64,000 nt of DNA from Cutaneotrichosporon cavernicola (taxonomy: Eukaryota > Basidiomycota > Tremellomycetes > Trichosporonales > Trichosporonaceae), in assembly GCF_030864355.1 (NCBI RefSeq), contig NC_083398.1:1860001-1924000 (forward strand), read 5' to 3'. Of the stretch, positions 11,601 through 21,620 are shown in pieces. Numbering within the stretch: position 1 is the first letter of the stretch; the number at the start of each line of letters is the position of its first letter. The notes under the pieces were generated by a model. The model ran no database searches, was not told where the DNA came from, and saw only the letters and a list, made by a program, of their open reading frames with translations. A program made the translations under genes and the position numbers.

Positions 11601-12058
11601 GCCTCCTCCCCCTTCTGCCCCGACCATTCAATTCGCCTTGCCCAACGCCCAGCCAGCGCCCAGCACCAAGCGCGCCCATTTACTTCCCATCTGGTTCATC
11701 CCATTTCTAGCCGCCGCTTTACCATCGCATCCATCATCAACCATTCACCACTGCATCCATCTTCATCTTCATCTTCATCGCTACTTTGTCATTGCAACCT
11801 CAGTCTCCCCACCTAGTGCCAGAGACACATCCAAGTCATTTGTATCTTCGCCGCCCACCTAATTGCCAGGACGCTTAAATCCCGACTCGACCTTGTCTTA
11901 GGATCTGAGACATTGAGCTTGTCCAAGCACAATTGCCTCTCTCTCTAAACCCACACGTCGCCGACACCCACTTCGCTAGTTTACCAGTTCGCTTGTTCGC
12001 TGCATTCTCGGCTCCACACGCCGACGTCGAGCAACCCTCCCACAGACACACACACTCG

Positions 12059-12119
12059 CTCTCTATCTATCTATCTCTCTCTCTCTCTCTCTCCTCCCCC
12101 CCCCCCCCCTCCCCTCCCT
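12059..12119. repeat. CT/C low-complexity tract
   Basis: CTAT and CT repeats run into about fourteen consecutive C residues. It lies 300 bp upstream of the homeobox start, probably in its 5' leader. Confidence 0.85.
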
Positions 12120-12339
12120 ATTTGTTTCCAAGGAACCTTTAAGGCCGTCGCGCGTCAAAGCGGCACCGTGCATCGCGCATCTTTTGAGCCGATCCTATCG
12201 CGTCGGATTCCCCGCCCATCCTGCTCATCTTTCCTTCGCCTCCACCCTTCGGCTCTCTCCTTCGTTGCCGGCAATCCTCACTGTCGACTCTCTCCACCTG
12301 TGATACTCCTCATCCCCATACCTTTGATAACGCCAAAAG

Positions 12340-12384
12340 GTGAGTTGAAAGCCTCTCTCGCATCTTTTGTTGCTAACAAACCAG
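12340..12384 (+). other. Probable intron in the 5' UTR of the homeobox gene
   Basis: GTGAGT donor after AAAAG, branch GCTAAC and acceptor CCAG give a 45-nt intron that ends 31 nt before the ATG at 12416. Its form matches the coding introns of this genome. A leader intron fits a regulated transcription-factor gene. Confidence 0.6.
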
Positions 12385-12415
12385 AGCGCAGACAGTGCCT
12401 GCATCCCATCTTTCC

Positions 12416-15019
12416 ATGTCCGGAGTGACATACGGCCATCCCGGCGCCAATGGCGGCGAGTACGTCTTTGTCGCACCCAACGGCCAACAGATGGCCTACG
12501 CGCAGCCAGGACAAGGCGTTGGCATCCCAGGTGCTATGCCACCCCAGCTTGTACAGCAGCAGTCAGCCGGTACATACATGACAACCGGCGGACCGTCCAT
12601 GCGCAAGACTGTGGAAGGTATCCCCCAGATCCACGTCCAGCAGCAACTGGCTCAGCAGCAACAGCAACAACAACACACGGTACAACAGACGCCGTCGATG
12701 GTCGGAGGTGGTGTGCCAATGGCTACAGCGCACTCGGTTCCACTATTGCAGCACCATTTTCCAGTCCAGACCGGCCCACCTGCCCAGGCTTATCCCCCAG
12801 GTGTGGGTGTGCCCCTCGAGTACTATCAGACTGCGCTCCACCCACAACAGACTGTTGGCTTCCCCCATTTGACGGCTACCCACGTGCCCGACTTCCGGTT
12901 CGGCGGCCCCCAGTATGTCGTTGAATCTAACTGGCATGGCGAGGGCGAGTGGGACGGCGAATACGAAGAGAATGGTGGGGCAGTCCTTTACGGAAACCTC
13001 GAGGTGAGTGGTTGAGGGCCCAGTGGCGTAAACAAGGTTCAGGAGGCGCATCTCCTAACTCTATTGCAGGTTAAGCACCGGCGGCGGACTACTCCAGAGC
13101 AGCTCAGAGTCTTGGAGCACTACTTCAGCATCAACCCTCGGCCAGACAACCAGCTGCGCGAATTCTTGGCTGGCGAATTGGGCATCACCAAACGCAATGT
13201 TCAGGTGTGGTTCCAAAATCGGTTAGTCGCGCAACTCTGTCACAATGTACAGGGCTAAAAGCTAACTTTGTTTAGTCGTGCCAAGATCAAGAACCAGGAG
13301 AAGGCTAGAGAGGCGGCCGCGCAAGAGGCAAAAAACAAGGAGGCTGCGGCGGCGGCGGCGGCCGTGACTGCCAACTCGAGCGACAGCACGGCTGGCACCA
13401 AGACCGAACCAGCTACTCCTGAAGAAGTGAACAACAGCATTAGCAGCCTTCCCTCGCATCAACTACCAGTAACCCCTAGTGGCCGAAGCCACGTTTCTAT
13501 CCCGTCAGTAAGCGCGCAGTCGACACCGACCCGCCCAACATCATCCTCTGGTGCGCAACGCCATCTCAACCCCACTCTTAGTGTCGACAAGGTGGCCATG
13601 GGGCGTCGTGTCTCTCTAGCTGGTGGCGACGTCGCCTCCATTGAGACATGGGCTAGGCAACGAAGGCAGCAGCTTGCGACGACGCTCAACACGTCGTCGT
13701 CGGCGTCGCCTGCCAATTCCCCCATGGGAATGGCTGCGGCAGCGCGCCGGAGCAGCCAGCCGTATCCGACCCAGATCATTACCCACCATGAGGATATTGT
13801 GACGCCGTCGCGGTCTGCACTACCGAGCCCAAAGGTCTCTCCTAATGGGCGGATGCCGCAGCAGCTCTTACTCACGGCGATGCGCAACAACACGATGCGT
13901 CGTGCCTCAATGCCTGGCGGGGCGCAGTTAATCTCTGTTACGACTTTTACGCCTCCTCGCACGATCAACACCCATCCTGTTGGCAGTAACTCGACTCGTG
14001 AGCTCAGCCCAATAAAGGACCAGGACCACGACTCGGACATTGACCCAGCTCTGCGCACGTCCGGCGCGGGTGTTGGGGTGTTCGTCACACCACCGGGCAT
14101 AGACCAATCGCTGCTGAACATGCAGCACGACTCGCAGCTGCAGTACCAGCTTAACCCCAGCGACATGCCGTTCTCGCCCAACTCGCCCTTGCCAAACCCT
14201 GGCTTCACGTTTGGTGGTACGCCGTCCGGGCCGATCAACAACGACAATAGCGTATACACATCCATGTCGACGACGCCCGTGCTCTCGAACTCTACCGTGG
14301 ACCCGAACCACGCACTCTTCATGGCTCTGCAGCGCGGTCGCCTGGCTTCTTTGGCGTCTGTCCACTCGGTCGCGAGCAATGCGACCGACGCGACCTCTAC
14401 GTGCGATGGCAGCGATGGCGACTGGGCACCGCTTAATCCGCCCGGGTTCGACCCAGACCTCCGTCGCGCGTCTGCACCTGCGGACCTGCTCCACAACATC
14501 GGCCTCCTGGGTATCTCGTCTGCTGGTTCGCAGGCCATGAGTCAGGTCTCGTCAGCGAACAGCACGCAGAGCATGACCATGCGCCCATCGCCCCTGGCGT
14601 CGTACAATCAGGGCTATGACCAGCAGCACATGCAGATGACCTCATCAACACCTACGCTGGGCGGTGGCCCGTACATCCCAACGCACGAAACCTCGCCGTC
14701 GACCGTGACCGGCTCGAACGCGCCCAGTGAGGGCCCGTCGCCATCCGCTCTCCACTCGCACACCACGATGTTCGGCGGGCCTACGCTCATGCCCCCTCCC
14801 CCACTCCCTCAGCGACAGACATACACGACGCTGCCGCAGTTTGAGTTGGAGGCGGTTCCCGACCTGCCCGAGCCCTCGGCATACACGCTCCCTTCCGAGG
14901 GCAATGACAGCCTTAGCGACTTTGACCTGGGCTTTGACTTCAGCTCTGACGACAAGGACCAGTTTTCATTCCTGGCCGACCTCTCTGGTGGTGACGACCC
15001 CATCAACGTTATCGTATAA
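12416..15019 (+). CDS. Homeodomain transcription factor
   Basis: Exons 12416-13003, 13070-13221 and 13276-15019 give 827 residues. The homeodomain covers about residues 197-256 and is split by the second intron inside its recognition helix. It starts KHRRRTTPEQLRVLEHYF and ends in the diagnostic WFQNRRAK (Trp near 243), so DNA binding should be intact. The length of the loop is typical, not TALE. Upstream is a Gln-rich stretch (about residues 78-95). Downstream is an Ala/Lys basic patch, then 500 residues of Ser/Thr/Pro-rich sequence and an acidic C-terminus (FDLGFDFSSDD) that resembles an activation domain. The domain resembles the fungal Phx1/Pah1-type homeobox regulators of metabolism and stationary phase. 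Orthology is not settled. Confidence 0.92.
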
Positions 15020-15173
15020 TATCATACCCGAACCTTGCGTTAGACGCACCATGACAAACTCTCATGCCCGGACCATCATCATTGTTGGGATTAGTGAATG
15101 CATACACGCCATGCAGTTGTACCATGCTGTGACCCGGTTGGGATGGTGATTGGCTGAGCTAGTGGTGTGACTG

Positions 15174-15212
15174 ACCATTCAAACCATTCAAACCATTCAA
15201 ACCATTCAAACC
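15174..15212. repeat. ACCATTCAA tandem repeat
   Basis: Four full copies of the 9-nt unit ACCATTCAA plus a partial copy, without mismatches. Confidence 0.92.
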
Positions 15213-15689
15213 CCCCAGCGCCACTAACCTTGGTGACCCCGAGTAAAACTGTAGAATCCGTGTATTCAGCGCCACCGGCTTCTGTTAATCATGACGCCGT
15301 GAGGCTTTCCAATTCCAATTCCAAGAATCCAGTTCCAGAATCCGTCCGTCCACTTTGGAGGGATGCCCGTCGGGCGGCTCTCGCCGCTGGCCGCTCGCCG
15401 CTCGCCGTTAGCCGTTCCGAGTCCCTCAAAACGCCACGACACAGGACATGTTTCCCGGAACCTCCGCATTCAATCGCCCAATCTCCCGATCTTCCTTGCC
15501 GCCTTGCGGCGATGCAACATGAGCTTGTCGTCGACGTCAGCGACAGTTTCTCAGATCTGCCTGGGAACATGAGCGATCGTCCTTCCCTTAACCCTGCCCT
15601 GCCTGAGCGAGGGTGAAGATCTGCCCGAAAGATCTGCAAACGCCGGTGCGTCCTCGTGCCGAGTGGAACAATCGGGGACTGGGGCCTGG

Positions 15690-15753
15690 CGGACAAGCTG
15701 GGAAAGCTGGGTCAAGCTGAGACAAGCTGAGACAAGCTGAGACAAGCTGGGAC
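15690..15753. repeat. ACAAGCTGAG tandem repeat
   Basis: About six copies of a 10-nt unit (A)CAAGCTGRGA, the central three exact. Confidence 0.88.
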
Positions 15754-16003
15754 AATGATGCAACTTCATGGACGGGTGGCTCGAGGACAGCCAGTAGCCA
15801 GAGAGAGTGAGGCTCCCTCGCTTTGGACGCGCTTGGCCCCGCTTTGCGCGCCTTGCGTCTCTTCATCTCCTGATGTCCCGGCGCTATCGCTTACACGGAG
15901 TCGTTCACCGCGCTCTTCCTCTATCCTATACCCACTACCCTCCACCCACTACCCACTCCCGCACCCATGCTGATGCTACTGACAATGCATACCCTCTCAC
16001 GCG

Positions 16004-16061
16004 GCTCTCGCGGCTCACGCCGCTCACACCGCCCACACCGCTCACACCGCTCACGCCGCTA
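16004..16061. repeat. GCTCACACC array next to ARG1 stop
   Basis: Roughly six degenerate 9-nt units (GCTCACRCC), ending 4 nt before the ARG1 stop codon, so it lies in the 3' UTR. Confidence 0.8.
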
Positions 16062-16064
16062 CAA

Positions 16065-17646
16065 TTAAACACGGTGGTACACGTCCTTGGGGCTGAGACC
16101 GGCCTGGCCACGCTTCTTGTTGGCGTTGCCCCAGGCCTTGATGCGGATGCTCTCAATCTCGATAAAGCCCGAGGTGGCGGTCGGCTCAAAGCCACCAAGC
16201 TCGTCCATCGACGAAAACTTGGCGTCGTAAAGGCCCTCGTCAGCGTCACGGCCCTGGACGATGACGTTGCCCTTGTAGACGGCGAGGCGGACGATACCGT
16301 TAACCGTCTTCTGCGAGGCAGGGATGGCGGCGCGAACAAAGTCGCTCTCGGGCGAAAAGTAGAAGCCGTTGTAGAGAATCTTGGACAGCTCAATGGTAAT
16401 GAACTGGTCACGGAGGGCGCGGACGTTGCGGTCAAGCGTCATGCCCTCGAGGTCCATGTGGGCAACACGGAGGATGGTGGCGCCAGGCGACTCGTAGCAG
16501 CCACGCGACTTGACGCCAATGAAGCGGTTCTCCACAATGTCGACACGGCCAACACCGTTACGGCGAGCGCAGGCGTTGAGCGAGAGGAAGATCTCAACCG
16601 GGTCAGTAACAACAGTGCCGTCCTTGGGGTAGGTGACCTTGGTGGGGAGACCCTTGGTGAACTCGATCTGGACGAGCTCGGGAACGTCGGGCGCCTTCTG
16701 GGGCGACGTGGTGAGCTTCCACATGTCGTCGGGGGGAGTGGTGTCGGGGTCCTCGAGAATACCGGCCTCGTAAGAGATGTGGAAGAGGTTCTCGTCGGTC
16801 GACCAGGGCTTGGCCTGCGTCTGGGTGACGGGGATACCCTTCTCCGCAGCGTACTCGATGAGCGCCGAGCGACCAGCGAAGCGGTTGTAGAACACGGGGT
16901 CGCGCCAAGGAGCAACGACCTTGATCGAAGGGTCGAGGCCGTAGAAGGCAAGCTCGAAGCGGACCTGGTCATTGCCCTTGCCAGTGCAACCGTGCGAGAC
17001 AAAGTCGCAGCCCTCACGCTTAGCGACCTCCATCATGCCGCGGGCAATGACGGGACGAGCAAGCGACGTGCCGAGAAGGTAGACGCCCTCGTAGATGGCG
17101 TTGGCCTGGACGGCGGCTGGGCATTAGCATTTGGTCTGTCTAACTCGGAACAAGTTGGTATGGGCCGCGCACAAGCCGCGCGTTGTGACTCGAATGAGTC
17201 ACCCGTTGCACGCCTCCCCTCGTCGGCCCCCTCTTATCGGCCCTTATCGGGTCGCACACTCGCACACTCCCTCGTTCGACTCAGATACTCACGGTAGATG
17301 AGCTCCTCGATGAACTCCTTCTTGAGGTCCTCGAGGAAGAAGCCGACGGCACCGCAGTCCATGGCCTTCTTGCGCGCAGCCTCAAAGTCCTCCTCCTGGC
17401 CAACGTCGGCCATGAAGGCAGCGACCTCGTAGCCCTCGTCAATGAGCCATGCGAGGATGCACGAGGTGTCTAGAGTCAGCGGGTGTTAGTGGCCTAAGAG
17501 TAGCGCACTGCGCGCAGCGCGTCGTGTAGTGCGAAGAGCACAGCGTAACGACGAGCCACGAGCCACGAGCGACAAGCTTCCACTCAGTACCTACCGAGAC
17601 CACCAGAGTAGGCGAGGAGAACCTTTCCCTTCTTGTCAGCGGGCAT
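16065..17646 (-). CDS. ARG1: Argininosuccinate synthase
   Basis: Cytosolic enzyme joining citrulline and aspartate with ATP to make argininosuccinate (EC 6.3.4.5), the penultimate step of arginine synthesis. Exons 17646-17595, 17469-17293 and 17116-16065 give 426 residues, within the family range of 400-450. The N-terminal ATP pyrophosphatase loop AYSGGLDTS spans the first splice junction (Ser14-Ser20). Later signatures include LLGTSLARPVIA, SHGCTGKGNDQVRFE (citrulline/ATP site) and LSLNACARRNGVGRVDIVEN. Introns are longer than average here (125 and 176 nt). A 496-residue antisense ORF (15807-17297) is a shadow caused by GC-rich third positions. Confidence 0.97.
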
Positions 17647-18364
17647 GATGAATTGTTTTGGATGAGTGGATGGAGAGAGAAGAATGGCCCTTCTTAGCGG
17701 GGTATTATCTCTTGTTTGATGGTTGGTTGGCTGCTCATTTTTCTGTGGCTGCGGCCTGCCACTATCGACTCAATCCCTCGCCGGCGCGGATCAACACAAT
17801 ACAGTTAATCCTAATTTGGTGCATTAAGAGGGGATTAGCGGAATCAATATTGATTTGGCCCGGGGAAAGTCGGTAGTTACCGGGCCGATGTTCGGATGCC
17901 GTCTTGTTGAGGCGATAACGGCGGAATGTAGCAGTGTGGCGGTGAGGAGAAGTGAGGGGGGCACTCAAACCAGGCTTTCAAGATGAGAGACTGCATGACT
18001 CTGATTCTGCGGATCTACGGATAAGAGCGTGAGAGTGGTGAGGGCGTGAGGTGGCGACCTCAATCAGCTCAAACATCGACCTTGTCAATACACTTGGTGA
18101 CTTGCAGCCATCTTGATGCCTACGGCTATACATCATGATATTCCCAACTTGCTCCCACGGTCTGGTCCCCGTCCGCTGCTGCAATACCTTGAATTAATTG
18201 AATTTTACAGCTTGTTGTCATCCTGCAGTCGTTGCTCACAACCACCATGTCTCACTTTGCTGCACTTTTAAGCGGCTGTGCCTGCTTCCACGTGGATGTG
18301 GAGGTCGAGGGTGGAGGTCTGCGAATTTGCCACCAAAGCCCAAAGTCAACAACACCCATCCACC
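17647..18364. other. Divergent promoter region, ARG1 / ESF2
   Basis: 718 bp between two divergent starts. No gene seen. A GATTAAT/TTAATTG-type AT-rich patch lies at 17800-17830 and again at 18190. Confidence 0.6.
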
Positions 18365-19270
18365 ATGCCCGCAGAACGCACGACCCGCACCAAACCCAGG
18401 GCGAAGACGTACGCGCTCCCTCCGATCGCTGGGGCTGGCGACGACGCGGACGTTCACGCGGCACGTACAGTCACGGTTGGAGCGATTGAAGACAAGGAAG
18501 GGAAAGGGGAAGGGGAAGAGGATGCGCCGGTGGACAAGGTGAAGAGCGCCAAGAAGAAGGGCAAGAAGACGGCGGGAATTGTTTACATCTCCCGCTTGCC
18601 GCCTGGGATGACACCGCATAAGGTGCGGCATCTTATGGCCAAGTGGGGTGAAGTGGGGCGGGTTTATGCGCAGCGGCGCGATGGTGAGTGTCCCTCCACC
18701 TAGAAAATGCTAATACCAGCCGTGACGGGGTATAATCCCGACCACCATAAGAAGAAGGAGAGGCATAAGAGTGCAGACTTCACCGAGGCTTGGGTCGAGT
18801 TTCTGGATAAGAGCGTGGGGAAGACCGTGGCGCAGATGTTGAATGCGCAAGTCATTGGAGGGAAGAAGGGTGATCGGTGAGTTTGGAGAGAAAGTGATGG
18901 CAGGGCTGACATAAGATGGCGCGACGATATTTGGACAATGCGATACCTCTCCGGTTTCAAGTGGGAGATGCTGGGTGAACAGGTCGCATACGAGCGGCAG
19001 GTACACCAGTCGCGCGTGCGGGCCGAGATGCAGCGCTCGCGCACCGAGCAGAACGCGTACCTCCAGAACGTCGAGCTTGCGCGCGTGCTCAAGAAGCGCG
19101 CGGATCGGGCCGAAGAGAAGCAGGAGGGGGCCAAGGAGGGGCCCAAGGAGAAAGAGAAGGACAAGGGCAAGGACAAGGCGAAGCGCGCGTACCGCCAACG
19201 CGAAGTTGTGGACAAGGCGCACGGGCTCGCGGCCAAGGGAATGGACGATGTGCTGGGGAGCTTGTTCTAG
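18365..19270 (+). CDS. ESF2: Pre-rRNA processing factor Esf2/ABT1
   Basis: Nucleolar RNA-binding protein of the small-subunit processome, needed for 18S rRNA maturation and Dbp8 helicase stimulation in yeast. Exons 18365-18683, 18720-18876 and 18916-19270 give 276 residues. The RRM begins near residue 71 with [12 protein letters not shown] and contains the family-specific insert with [13 protein letters not shown], then FTEAWVEF. The post-RRM signature [16 protein letters not shown] is typical of Esf2. The C-terminus is a charged Lys/Glu helix, expected for a nucleolar protein. ATG 18365 has a good CCACC context; an upstream in-frame ATG at 18278 would add 29 poorly conserved residues. Introns are 36 and 39 nt. 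Confidence 0.95.
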
Positions 19271-19684
19271 ATTCTTATGTATTACCTCTGGTTCACTTAT
19301 CCGTCATCGCGCCATACGGGTCACCCTCGAGTGGGGAGTGAGTCTTCCGAGCGCTCGCTCACCGAACCGCGGAGGTCCAATGTGGGTGATCGTGTGAGGC
19401 AGGTGCTGAGCTGAAGCCAAGGCAGCATTCACTCAAGTCACTGACAAGGGCATCTTCACGCTGGAGCTGGAGGATGCATGTGGATGCCTGGGCTGTCCCA
19501 AACGTGATGGCGTACGTCAACGCATGTCGGTGCTTGAAACATGTTTAAGTCGAGACCCTCCATCTTATCGACGGCAATGACAGGGTCGGAGCGGAGGAAG
19601 GTAGGGGTCAGTAGACGTCGGCGCGGCACGTTAGATATCATGAAAGAGAGTACATCGAGAAGCATGTGCGCTGTAAGAGGAAAG
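19271..19684. other. Convergent 3' intergenic region, nothing recognised
   Basis: Lies between the stops of ESF2 and RDS3. A minus ORF at 19456-19860 is formed by RDS3 intron and 3' sequence and is not a gene. Confidence 0.6.
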
Positions 19685-20403
19685 CTACCCTTGTTTGAAC
19701 CCGCCGCCTTGTGTTGCGAGTTTCTTGCGTTCGTAGAACGCGTCGACTCGTGATGCGCCCAACTGTTTGTCAGCTGCAAACTCCCAACCGAAGCTGACTC
19801 ACGTTCACGATACGCGGACACCCGTCGCGGTCCTTCTCGAGCCGCGTGCACTCTACGCAATAGTATGCGTCCGAAACAGCTGGTGTCAGCTTACTCACGA
19901 ACGGGGGTTAGCTGGAGGTTCTGCACACGCTGGGTTGTGCGTTGACTTCCGCTGAGTCATCACTCACCATGCGATCCACAGACGACACACCGCGTCCCGC
20001 CCTGCCCGAACGCGCACTGGTCGCAGATGTGCACGAGTGTCATGGGTCGCACGAACGAGTCACACACAGGGCTGGCGTCAGCTCTTGTACAGGCTCGGGC
20101 TGGAGGGGGAAGGTGAGGAAGGTTGGATAATGGGGAGCAAGGGTGTCCAGCGACACGAGCCGCGCGTCACTTGCTGCACTGTAGCTTGACAATGTCCCTC
20201 ACGATGGAGGCGACGCTGAAAGGACAACTCACCACTTGCCATCGCACTTCTCGCAGACGCGCCCGATAGCGACGCCAGGTTGCCGGCGGCACATGAGGAG
20301 ATCTGTCATCAGCTCGATTCACGACAGTGGCTAGCTGCGCCGGGACGTACCAGTGTGGTGCTTGGACTGGTGTCAGCTGGATCTCAAGGTGTGAGCTCAC
20401 CAT
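19685..20403 (-). CDS. RDS3: Splicing factor Rds3/PHF5A (SF3b 14b)
   Basis: Small zinc-knot subunit of the U2 snRNP SF3b complex that holds the branch-point region. The gene is cut into six exons: 20403-20401 (the ATG alone), 20366-20351, 20302-20233, 20071-19968, 19879-19803 and 19762-19685, all closing in frame to 115 residues (family about 110). Cys pairs follow the PHF5A pattern: [20 protein letters not shown], then [18 protein letters not shown] and [19 protein letters not shown]. It was missed by simple ORF searches because no exon exceeds 104 nt. Several introns are about 34-48 nt and end in CTGACNCCAG. A protein that recognises the branch site is itself encoded by a gene full of the genome's compact introns. 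Confidence 0.95.
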
Positions 20404-20570
20404 TTTTCAAATTAGCAAAATGTGGAAAGTGTGGAAGGTGGATGAGACAAGAGTACAAGAGAGCAACAAGATATGTTGACGCAGGAGGTTATGACTTTGG
20501 CTGAGCCACCGGAGTGTATCCGATCTCCGAATGCTCTCCTTAAATAACACCTCAAAGACCAACTTTCGTC

Positions 20571-20675
20571 CTCACCATAGCTCAGTTGGTAGAGCGTCGG
20601 ACTGTAATTGGTTACTGCCTTTCGATTGAGAGGTTCTACATCCGCAGGTCCTGTGTTCGACTCACAGTGGTGAGA
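20571..20675 (+). tRNA. tRNA-Tyr (anticodon GTA), with intron
   Basis: Acceptor arms CTCACCA and TGGTGAG pair fully. D-arm GCTC/GAGC and T-arm CTGTG-TTCGACT-CACAG are present. The anticodon GTA is at 20604-20606. A 32-nt intron (about 20608-20639) follows position 37, the standard site for eukaryotic nuclear tRNA-Tyr. Box A-like (TAGCTCAGTTGG) and box B-like (GTTCGACTC) promoters are internal. A T-run at 20680 suits Pol III termination. Confidence 0.95.
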
Positions 20676-21620
20676 TTCCTTTTTGATTTTGGTGGGTCAG
20701 CTGGGTGGTTGACTGGGGTTCCAGGCGAGCATCAGAAGCTGCGAGTCGGCTGAGCGATCGCGCATCGGGTCTTGATGCTCCTATCTGATGGGAGTGATCG
20801 CGTCGATGGTGCCGGGTCTGATGTACACATCCTTCTGGGCTATCAAACTTGATGACCGACTTTGGCAATCGAGGGGAAGGATCGTGGTAGCACCCAAAGG
20901 ATAGCATAGTCCGGTCCAGGACCAGTCGACCCTCGGCGATGTCGGAGGGCAACTTCCATATTCCACCGACTTGGTTATAGATCATCCCATTTGCTCTGAC
21001 CTTGCTACGTGGCGTTGGTGAAGATGAGTTCTCTGCGTTGTGTGGATCGGTACTAAAGAGTAATACAACATTCGAGAGAGCAACGACCGAGACGTCATGG
21101 GAAAGCGAGATGTGTCGCAATACGGGGAACCTTCCAGCCCATACTCCGGTTCACGTTCTCCCCGTTATCTCAGAGTCGCAGCTGTCATCGTCGCACAAAC
21201 AATCGTACTAAAGGCCTACGCGAGTACGCCACTGGAGTCCAGATGCATCGTTTAGGTCTACCCACGGCCCCCAAAGCAAGACCATGTTGGTGCTCGTGCA
21301 GCACTAACTGAGGACTCTAGACCAACTTTTCGTTCCGGCATCTTTGTAGATAATATATCTCCACTGTCTGACCTGTTAGTAGGCTCTGTGGGTATGCAGA
21401 CAGGACAAGCTCGGATGAGACGTTTGCGGGAACGGAGCGCGATCGATTGCTTATCGAGCGCTGTCAACTTTGTCCCATCCAAATCCGCAATCCGCACCGC
21501 GCTTAGCCGCGGTTAGTCGCGACGAGTCACCCCAGAACCTGGGGTTATTACGCCCACCCACATCTGAATCAGCCATCCACAACATCGCCGCGACTTTGCT
21601 CGTTCTCAAACGCCAAAACC
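20676..21620. other. Intergenic region, no confident gene
   Basis: 945 bp between tRNA-Tyr and the Zn2Cys6 gene. A minus ORF (20662-21120, 152 residues) has protein-like stretches but overlaps the tRNA terminator and shows no domain; it may be a decayed gene piece. Confidence 0.5.

Larger units (their letters stand above)
7689..12415. other. Large gene-free interval upstream of homeobox gene
   Basis: 4.7 kb between two divergent genes. ORFs here are short, low in complexity and carry no motifs, so none is called. Contents: a GA microsatellite (7812-7855), an AGCAATCT repeat (8343-8374), a palindromic CAGGTNACCTG element (8584-8607), repeated ACACCACACC-like units (11285-11312), and from about 10,720 to 12,340 an almost continuous pyrimidine-rich sense strand ending in CT and C runs. 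The right half probably forms a long promoter plus 5' leader for the homeodomain gene. Confidence 0.6.
15020..16064. other. Convergent intergenic region with several tandem repeats
   Basis: Between the ends of the homeobox gene and ARG1. It contains a 9-nt repeat (15174-15212), a 10-nt repeat (15690-15753) and a degenerate CTCACACCG array (16004-16061). Overlapping ORFs on both strands are shadows of these repeats. Confidence 0.6.

Noticed and set aside
11144..11710. 188-codon ORF in the homeobox leader
   Set aside because: Pro/Leu/His-rich translation of a pyrimidine tract; no sign of selection. A small uORF is possible but this length is not convincing.
13459..14538. 359-codon antisense ORF over the homeobox gene
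   Set aside because: No domain, opposite a low-complexity coding region with strong codon bias.
15807..17297. 496-codon plus-strand ORF opposite ARG1
   Set aside because: It mirrors the ARG1 exons and one intron and starts in a repeat array; composition is that of a shadow frame.
20662..21120. 152-codon minus ORF next to tRNA-Tyr
   Set aside because: Overlaps the tRNA 3' end and terminator and has no recognisable domain.
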